Assembly: GCF_963678635.1 (NCBI RefSeq)
Contig: NC_087062.1
Coordinates: 36,546,052 to 36,610,051 of the forward strand
Direction: 5' to 3'
Source: Symsagittifera roscoffensis
Lineage: Eukaryota > Xenacoelomorpha > Acoela > Convolutidae
DNA length: 64,000 bases
How positions within the stretch are numbered: the stretch's first letter is position 1; every line of letters begins with the position of its first letter. Positions 57,695 to 64,000 of the stretch are shown in pieces. The notes below the pieces were generated by a model. The model worked only from the letters and a program-made list of their open reading frames with translations. It was not told the origin of the DNA and did no database searches. Made by a program: the position numbers and the translations under genes.

Positions 57695-58149
57695 TCACCA
57701 TCGTTTCCTGCTCCTCCTCCCATGCTGAATGGAAAGAAGTTTCCTAAGGTGTTCTTCATTCTTTCTGAGAACGATGACGACGTTGTTTGCCTCCCAGTTC
57801 CGCTTGCCATCATAGTGTTGTCTGTCGGAGATCTTCTAGTTGTCGCTACTTCAGTTGAGATGTCGGATAGTTCCGACATCTCTTCCCGATCCAATGTCCC
57901 GGTGGAAGTGGCAAAATCGTGGCCTTGTTCTACCGGAGTAGATTCACTCGCCAGCCTTCTGCCTCTCCCTTCCAGTCCATTTACTCCCTGGTTGTCGTTC
58001 ATGGTATGGTCTGTATTGACCTCCACTTCTAACAGTTCTCTTCGCTCTTCTGAGGTCTTCTGACTTCTCGTTTCAACCATTCTGCCTGAAACCGTCTCCT
58101 CTTTATCGGACCGGGATCGCTTGATCCAATCCACAAAAGGATCGGTCAT
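57667..58149 (-). pseudogene. gag: gag N-terminal fragment of the LTR element
   Basis: 160 residues from ATG 58149 (TDPFVDWIKRSRSDKEE, then MVETRSQK), hydrophilic and Ser/Thr/Glu-rich like the start of many Ty3 gags. It ends at TAA 57667-57669 right after an internal deletion junction. No capsid, zinc knuckle, protease or RT follows. The integrase frame begins at 57694 in another phase, overlapping by 28 nt. It is called gag from position and composition only. Confidence 0.6.
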
Positions 58150-61100
58150 CGTTTTTCTTTGCTTTTCAGGTATGAATTTCCTAGAGCTATTACCTCGTTT
58201 TGGTATCCTTGACTTGTCTAGACTAATTCTCTATTTGTCACTTTTTAATGCCTATACTTAACTCGATTGCTAGAGACCCTATAGCTTTATTAACAATAAT
58301 AATGACACAACACAATAAATTTCACCAGATTCTATTAAATAGTGACCACGAATCCATGTATGTTGTCAGAGTACAGTTTGTATAAAATTTATTCACACTA
58401 GCCGATTATCGGTCCAAAGATCTGGAAACTAGCACAATATGATGTTATCAGTCAATTTAAAAGATAGTGTACTCACTACCCAATCAAGCACAGTTTAGGT
58501 TGATTTAAAATCAAAAACAAAAAATATATATTGACACAATATGAATGTATATATAAAAAAACGTATGTGTCTTGTACTCTTAGTCGGTCGCAGTACAATA
58601 GTCGAACCTGTCTTTTAAAGAAAAAGCTTTCCCTGCTTGGTGCTGCACCAAACAGACAAAACTTTGAAGGCAGTTATTTTCTCAAGTGGGCGTCTATTGC
58701 ACCCACCGAGTACCTTGTTACCTATCTGCCTTCGGACTGCCCGAGCTAGACCTACTAAAATCCTCAGGGCAGTCACTTTTCTCAAAAACGTATTATGTTC
58801 CAATCCACACCAATGAGTCACGCTCTTTTTAATTTAGACTTAGTGTCGCGAATATCCGAGTTCGGACCTGTTTTGTGTTAGTCTGGTTCTTTTTGAAAGG
58901 CAAGTTACCAGTGCAGTCACTGATACCTAGCCTGTGTATTAATAACCTAATACCTCTCGCTTTTTAGTCTTTCTTTCGTTTACCTAAGTCCTTAATAAAA
59001 TAATACCCCTCCGGATTGGCACAAATAGGACCCTTCCGGACTGTCAGAATATAGACCCCTCCGGATTGGGACCCCTCCGAGTTAGTTAATAGTAGACCCC
59101 TCCGGATTTGGACCCCTCCGAATTAGCAACTATAAGACCCCTCCGGATTCGGACCCCTCCGGTTTTGTGGAAAGTAGACCCCTCCGGATTCGGAGCCCTT
59201 AGCTCTGTCAAAGTAGCTTTTCGTAATTTTCTTAATTTCAGCTTATACCCCTCCGGATACGTTCTCCGATGCAATTATGCTCTTTCAATTAACTGGGAAG
59301 GGTATTTACTACCTTCCTAGACCCTTCCGGATTGAAGTTAAGCCTCTTATTTGACAATTCACGCTAACGGTGAAGGGTCTTATCGCTGGCCTAACTTCGG
59401 CTCGATTAAGCTTTTGCTGTGCCTTTAGCCCTCCCTTTTGGTCTAGAATGGCCTAAAGTTACTTTATTCAACCGCTATTACCTTTTGGTAGGGGTCTAAG
59501 GGTTTTTCAGAAAAATTTATAAAACGTGAAGGGTGTACCCCTCCGGATTTGTGTAATTTGCTAAAAACAATCTCAAAAAATTTTCTCGCTTACTTTTCCA
59601 AAAAAAATTTCCAACCCTATCAGTAAGCTCAGCTAATTCCTGATCTATTGGTACCAAGATCAACTCAATATGCTCAGTAGTTCCAAAGTTATTAACCAAA
59701 ATGTCTTTTTTGTAAACTCAAAAAATTTCTCACTTATAGGTTCCGCCTAACTTTTTCCGCAAATCTGGTCCTTTCGACCTAAAAATTATTGATCTGAGCT
59801 CAGAAGGCCTATACTCTTCTAGTTCAATGCAAAAGACCTGATCTAAAACGCTTTTGTAGAAAAAATTTGCGAAAAACTATGCTACCTGGACCCCTCCGGA
59901 TTGATGAATCCACCAAATCAAACACGTTATGTTCGATTTCTCTGCAACCCGGAAGGCTTTCGGGTAGCGGGTTTTAAAACTCGTAGATTCACTAGTGGAC
60001 GTTGTCCGAACAACTATTTTTACTGTCCTAACTCAAAGATTTCAAAAAATTTTCTGATTTTATAGTGTTTCTTACTATCAAAAAATGGGAAAATTTGGTT
60101 TTTGGTACCAAACTAGTTCCAACCACTTCCGAACTAAAGTTAACCGGTTCTACTTATTACAGTAGTGCATTTACTATGTAACACACTAACTTAGCGCTTT
60201 TTTTCGTTTCAAAAAATATCGATATCTCAAAAATCGCGACTTGTGGGGGGATCAAAATATCGCTATTTTGACCCTAAAAACCGGTCTGTTTTCGTTGTTT
60301 TTCACTGAAAAACGATATAAGACTATTAATATAGGCTATATAAGTAATAATATTAGTAATACTATACCCCTCCGGGTTTGTTTATTATCCGAATTAAGGT
60401 GCTTAACTCGGATATTCGCAGTTCGGTGAAGGGTCACTACAGTGCAGCACTGTCGAGCCCCCCACAGATTACTATCTTACTTTTTGTACCAAAAGGGATA
60501 CAAAACTTTTTAACGATACCCAACAGTCGATTGTTGTTGTCGTTGAGCCCCTTCTTGTTGCTCCTTGTACTGCTTGCCGGATCGGTCTTCACCCAAGACC
60601 CTTCCGAATTGAGCGCAAATCAGCTAACCCTTCCGGATTGAGCGCAATTTATCATTAACGTGCTTTAATTGCTCAAATAACCCTACAGTACAAGCCTCAC
60701 AAGCGGGCCACAAAATTGATCGTAACGATCCTGACTGATATAAATGCCTGCAACAACAATATATCTATCAACAACAAACGGGGGGGTTGAATCACATCTT
60801 GTCTGGGGGGATGATTTCTACTGATTTTTTACTTTTTTTACTGTTTTTGGTTTTTTCGGTTATTTTTTTTTGTTTTTTGTTTTTCTTGGGTACTATACTA
60901 TTTTTTGTTTGGTTTTACTTATATCTTTAAGTGTTTTTGGTCACCAACCATTCAGGGGACGAGGAGACGGCCGATCCCCCCACCCTTCCTGGTTCGTGAA
61001 TTTTCGGTCTTAACTAGGTTAAAAAACTATTCACGGCAATCCGGAAGGCCTCCGCGTTCCGAACTACCCTTCCGCCCCGGCGGTTTAGGCCTATTAAGGG

Positions 61101-61201
61101 CGTTAATGTGAGCATCCGCTCGGCGCGGAGTGCTCGTTAACGGTTCCGCCGGTCATGATGTTATGAAAGAATAACACTCAGGAGCGCCATAAAAACATAC
61201 A
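58150..61201 (-). promoter_or_regulatory. 3 kb leader of the LTR element with repeated ACCCCTCCGGATT motif
   Basis: No long ORF. Plus-strand copies of ACCCCTCCGGATT and close variants occur near 59005, 59030, 59055, 59070, 59096, 59112, 59138, 59152, 59177, 59247, 59321, 59537, 59889, 60365, 60595 and 60627, densest at 59005-59260. Both LTRs and the solo LTR also carry one. A T-rich tract (plus strand) lies at 60820-60905 and G runs at 60780-60810. By analogy with the Su(Hw) site cluster in the leader of Drosophila gypsy, this could be a protein-binding array, but no binding protein is known. Confidence 0.7.
61172..61189 (-). other. candidate tRNA primer-binding site
   Basis: On the sense strand TGGCGCTCCTGAGTGTTA begins 12 nt after the 5' LTR. 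It starts TGG, complementary to a tRNA CCA end. The 12-nt gap is longer than usual and I cannot match the tRNA. Confidence 0.35.
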
Positions 61202-62136
61202 TGTAACATTCGCCCGGAAGATACATATCGACGGATAACAAAACTAAGTCTTAAGACGACTGGCTAGCGTCTAAACAGAGCTTTGCATGTTTTTCACCGT
61301 CTCTACCAAGCCAGTACTTTTCGGTGGTCTTTTCTAACATCGGGTCGACAAAAACGTTACTGTTCTCCGGCTTCGACCAGAACGCTCAAATTAACTGAAT
61401 TACATGCAAAAATAGTGAGCTCATGGCTGGGTCTCAGTATCCCCAGACCACGAGGTCACTCCTAAAAACAGGGCTACTACTTATTATATTACTATTGTTT
61501 TTGTTCAGTAGATAAAAATCATCATCTCCATCGAAGATGGATCAACCCTTTCCCCCCCAACTCTTAGCACCTCATCCTTGTCAAAACTAATCCAAATATC
61601 AATTAAATTCAAGTCAGGACATGACAGGATGCTAAAAGTTCATATGAGTCAATAAAAGTTTTCCGTCCCGAGACCCTTCCGGATTCTTGAATCCGGTGAA
61701 TCAAGCTCCTTAAGTTCGATTTCACGACAACACGGAAGGCTGGTTTCTTACCCTTCACCGTTGTTTGCAACCGCCTTGCAACTATTGTAGCAGCATAATA
61801 GTTGCATCTCGGAACGTTCTCTGTAATTCGTTGTCGTCTTCTTCAATTTCGATTTCCTCAATTTCGATAAAGTTGTTCTCGTCAACGCAACTAATGTTGT
61901 TGTTGTGTTTTTCTCTCGTTTTTTGTTAAAATGGCCGTTTCAGCATTTCTCAGAAATGTGACGTCATCATTCGAATTTTTGAAATTTTAAAATACTAGAA
62001 TATTCCAGCCTTCACCGTTTGGCTAAACGTTCCAATAACGCCCTTAGTTCATAAAAACCACCAATCCGGAAGGCTTACTGCTAAAATTCCGAATTCTGCA
62101 GAGATTGCATTTTGGCCATTCTGGTCGAATGTCACA
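61202..62136 (-). repeat. 5' LTR of the 17.6 kb element (935 bp)
   Basis: Pairs with 44542-45469 at about 0.65% substitution. Ends TGTAACATTC/GAATGTCACA are imperfect inverted repeats. It retains the 8 bases TTCAGTAG deleted in the other LTR. The same segment in the solo LTR at 63084-63679 reads TTCTGTAG, so the 8-base form is ancestral. Confidence 0.95.
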
Positions 62137-63000
62137 ATGCGAAATTATACCATCAAATTGAAGACAAATTGGATGTAACATGCATACATGAAGATTTACA
62201 GTCACTAGAAACTTGGTGAGGCCAAAGTCTTTTGTCTTTTAATATCGACAAATGTGTTCACATGACAATAGGAACCAAGAAGATGGATATGGAGAGGAAC
62301 TATGAAATCAATGGCGAAAACAATAAAGAAGTGCAACTCGAAAAAGACCTGGGTATCTGGCTTGACAACAAACTGACATTCCAAAAACACATCACTAAAA
62401 AAACCAATAAGGCAAACGGCTTGATACCAGTAATTAAGAAAAGCTTCACTAAAGTCACGAAACAAGTTTTTTTAAACATCTACAAATGCTTGATTCGGCC
62501 ACGCATTGAACTTGCGAACCTAATCTGGCACCCAAGGTTGATCAAGCTTCAAAAGACCTTGAAAAACGTACAAAGAAGAGCGACACCTCTAGTTAGTGTT
62601 ATAAAAAATCTATCCTATTACGAACGCCTTAAAGAACTGAATCTATCATCGCTGGAATACAGAAGGAAAAGAGGGTCAATGTTAGAAATGTATAAAATCT
62701 GCGTTTTTATGATAGGAATGTCATTGCGGGACTATTCGAAGGGAATGATAGGTATTATAGAGGTAACGCATGTAAGTTAGCAGTACATAAAGCAAACAGA
62801 AATGCGAAAAAATTTCTTCACGATAAGAGCACCTCTCCACTGGAATAATCTGTCACAGGAAACAGTGCAAAGCAAGACCATCGACGCATTTAAGTGGAAA
62901 CTGGACAAACATTGGAAAGCGATTGGAATTGACATGTACGAATTCGAACGGAGATAGGAAAAAAACATTTGAAATGACCACAAGAGGCACTGCCTAATGG
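62137..63000 (+). pseudogene. CR1-like LINE ORF2, 3' part after the LTR insertion
   Basis: Resumes the RT right after motif C (AKLYHQIEDKLD). A TGA interrupts after SLETW at about 62217; then a long open part (62232-62780) contains FNIDKCVHMTIG, LEKDLGIWLDNKLTFQKHI and RRATPLV, the usual thumb and C-terminal features of CR1-clade ORF2. Frames shift again near 62780. The 3' end is not sharply visible; about 63000-63050 is likely. Only this part shows the true LINE 3' region, because copy 1 was cut by the duplication. Confidence 0.82.
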
Positions 63001-63083
63001 TCATAAAAAACTTAACGTTACTTAACAGTTGTGAGAGACAGATCGAGATTGGAATAGAAAACGACGATCAGACCATTCCGAGC

Positions 63084-63679
63084 TGTAACGATTCGGCCGT
63101 TACAATTGTTACAACATGAATACCGAGAATCACGAAGGGTATTGGGACGACGTGTCCAGCGTTCCGAGAAACAAGAGCGTTATTTGCCCGGATTCCAGAA
63201 TCCGGAGGGGTCTCGGGAGAAAACTGTAACTATCTATTTTATAAACTTTTAGCTTCTGGTCAGGTCCTGAATTGAATTAATAACATCTAAATTCGTCTTC
63301 AGATTACGAGGAGCTAGCAGTTAAGGGAAAGGGTTGATCCTTCTTCGACGGAGATGATGATTTTTATCTACAGAACAAAAACAATAGTAATATAATGAAT
63401 AAACAGTAGCCCTGTTTTTAGGAGTGACCTCGTGGTCTGGGTATACTGAGACCCAGCCATGAGCTCACTATTTCTGCATGTAATCTAGTTAATTAGAGCG
63501 TTCTGATCGAAGCCGGAAACAGTAACGTTTTTTATCGACCCGATGGTAGAAAGACCACCAAAAGAACTGGCTTTGGCAGAGAAGGGGAAAAGCATGTAGA
63601 GATGTGTTTAGACCCTAGCCAGTCGTTTTAGAACCTAGCTTTATTTTCCGTCGATATGTACTTCCGGGCGAATGTTACA
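63084..63679 (+). repeat. solo LTR, same family as the 17.6 kb element, inverted and diverged
   Basis: The reverse complement begins TGTAACATTCGCCCGGAAG and aligns with the first ~480 bp of the LTR at roughly 85% by eye, including the CCGGAGGGGT motif. The inner end CGAATCGTTACA mirrors the outer end. It is about 340 bp shorter than the intact LTRs. Flanks (CCGAGC and TTATTT) show no target duplication, so it may be truncated or the result of recombination. Confidence 0.8.
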
Positions 63680-63717
63680 TTATTTAGAGGGATGTAATTT
63701 TCGTTACAACGGGTAAC

Positions 63718-64000
63718 TTAGTAGTCTTTGACACGCGCGTTCCTTCTCCAGCCTTTGACGGCTCTTCCTACTCTGCCTCGAATTCTTGTACTGTCATGCC
63801 TGGTCTGGTTGCCGAAAGCATCGTTGGTCTGGTAATCAATGCAGCTGTCGTCGTAATCAGGTCTGTCCTCGGGAAATCACTGGACTCCTGCGAGTTTGTA
63901 CCATGTCCTGAGACTGTTGCGTAATACTCGGATGTACCAACTTCACCGGCACTTCCTCTTCATAGTTTGAGCTTTCGAAGCTGCCCAACCACTGTTCATG
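63718..64000 (-). pseudogene. frameshifted coding scraps at the right edge
   Basis: On the minus strand one frame reads HEQWLGSFESSNYEEEVPVK from base 64000 to a stop at 63857-63859. Another frame reads RPDYDDSCIDYQTNDAFGNQ and ends ...GWRRNARVKDY at TAA 63718-63720. They look like one acidic-then-basic protein tail broken by indels, perhaps the pol C-terminus of another retroelement. No motif identifies it. Confidence 0.35.

Larger units (their letters stand above)
44542..62136 (-). mobile_element. 17.6 kb LTR retroelement, Ty3-like deletion derivative with SGNH and macrodomain ORFs
   Basis: Bounded by near-identical LTRs (44542-45469 and 61202-62136) that begin TGTAACATTC and end GAATGTCACA on the plus strand. 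The LINE reads across it: ...CTCACGATG before and ATGCGAAATT after, against uninterrupted CTCACGATGCAAAATT in copy 1. This proves insertion and gives a short target duplication of ATG, perhaps one or two bases longer if imperfect. All large ORFs read on the minus strand. Order 5' to 3': LTR, 3 kb leader, gag-like start, integrase rear with macrodomain, SGNH ORF, 1,579-aa ORF, third ORF, 0.8 kb tail, LTR. There is no protease, RT or RNase H, so it would need those in trans. Base composition is more GC-balanced than the AT-rich flanks. Confidence 0.93.

Noticed and set aside
46276-58149. Bacterial-type operon or phage segment
   Set aside because: The overlapping ORFs lie between LTRs with integrase, and no Shine-Dalgarno pattern or prokaryotic gene is present.
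63084-64000. Second full LTR element with its LTR at 63084-63679
   Set aside because: The LTR orientation is opposite to the coding scraps on its right, and neither a primer-binding site nor a polypurine tract adjoins it.

Overview
Kingdom and source. This is eukaryotic, almost certainly metazoan, nuclear DNA. It has a spliced gene with GT..AG introns, a CR1-type LINE with a PHD finger, two Ty3-like LTR elements, a solo LTR, a tRNA-derived SINE head and foldback elements. The flanks are AT-rich and there is no bacterial gene organisation. I cannot name the phylum. A 200-base run of N (6357-6556) shows this is an assembled scaffold.

Layout. (1) 1-6356, minus strand: a Ty3/gypsy-like element running off the left edge. 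Gag and pol share one reading frame, broken by four in-frame stops, one of them a TAG exactly at the gag/protease boundary. (2) 6686-16407, plus strand: a seven-exon host-type gene of unrecognised function, with introns carrying a SINE, a long hairpin and a CCCGGG-ended foldback element. (3) 16408-22460: AT-rich DNA with a decayed A-rich retroelement coding remnant on the minus strand. (4) About 24.0-27.18 kb: a degenerate CR1-like LINE (PHD-finger ORF1, APE endonuclease, RT). Bases 9517-27177 are repeated in direct tandem as 27178-44541, roughly 1-2% diverged by eye. The second copy of the gene therefore lacks its 5' exons, and its last exon has a premature stop. (5) 44542-62136: a 17.6 kb LTR element inserted into the RT of the second LINE copy. 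The LINE resumes at 62137. (6) 63084-63679: an inverted, diverged solo LTR of the same family, followed by frameshifted coding scraps to the right edge.

The 17.6 kb element is the most remarkable object. Its LTRs (928 and 935 bp) differ by 6 substitutions and 2 indels. Genes read on the minus strand: a gag-like start; an abrupt internal deletion that removed the rest of gag, protease, RT, RNase H and the front of integrase; the integrase rear half (D35E, GPY/F) fused to a long tail ending in a TARG1-like macrodomain; a separate ORF with a complete SGNH (GDSL-type) hydrolase; a 1,579-residue ORF that starts through a TGATG stop/start overlap and carries a second SGNH-like domain; and a third ORF with a decayed third SGNH-like domain and one in-frame TGA. 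The 3 kb leader holds a dispersed array of about 16 copies of an ACCCCTCCGGATT-type motif. The element looks like a non-autonomous deletion derivative of a large retroelement that carries an SGNH/macrodomain accessory module.

Order of events inferred: LINE insertion and decay (its RT motif C is already FAHD in both copies), then tandem duplication, then LTR-element insertion into copy 2. An alternative for the tandem repeat is two haplotypes wrongly joined during assembly.
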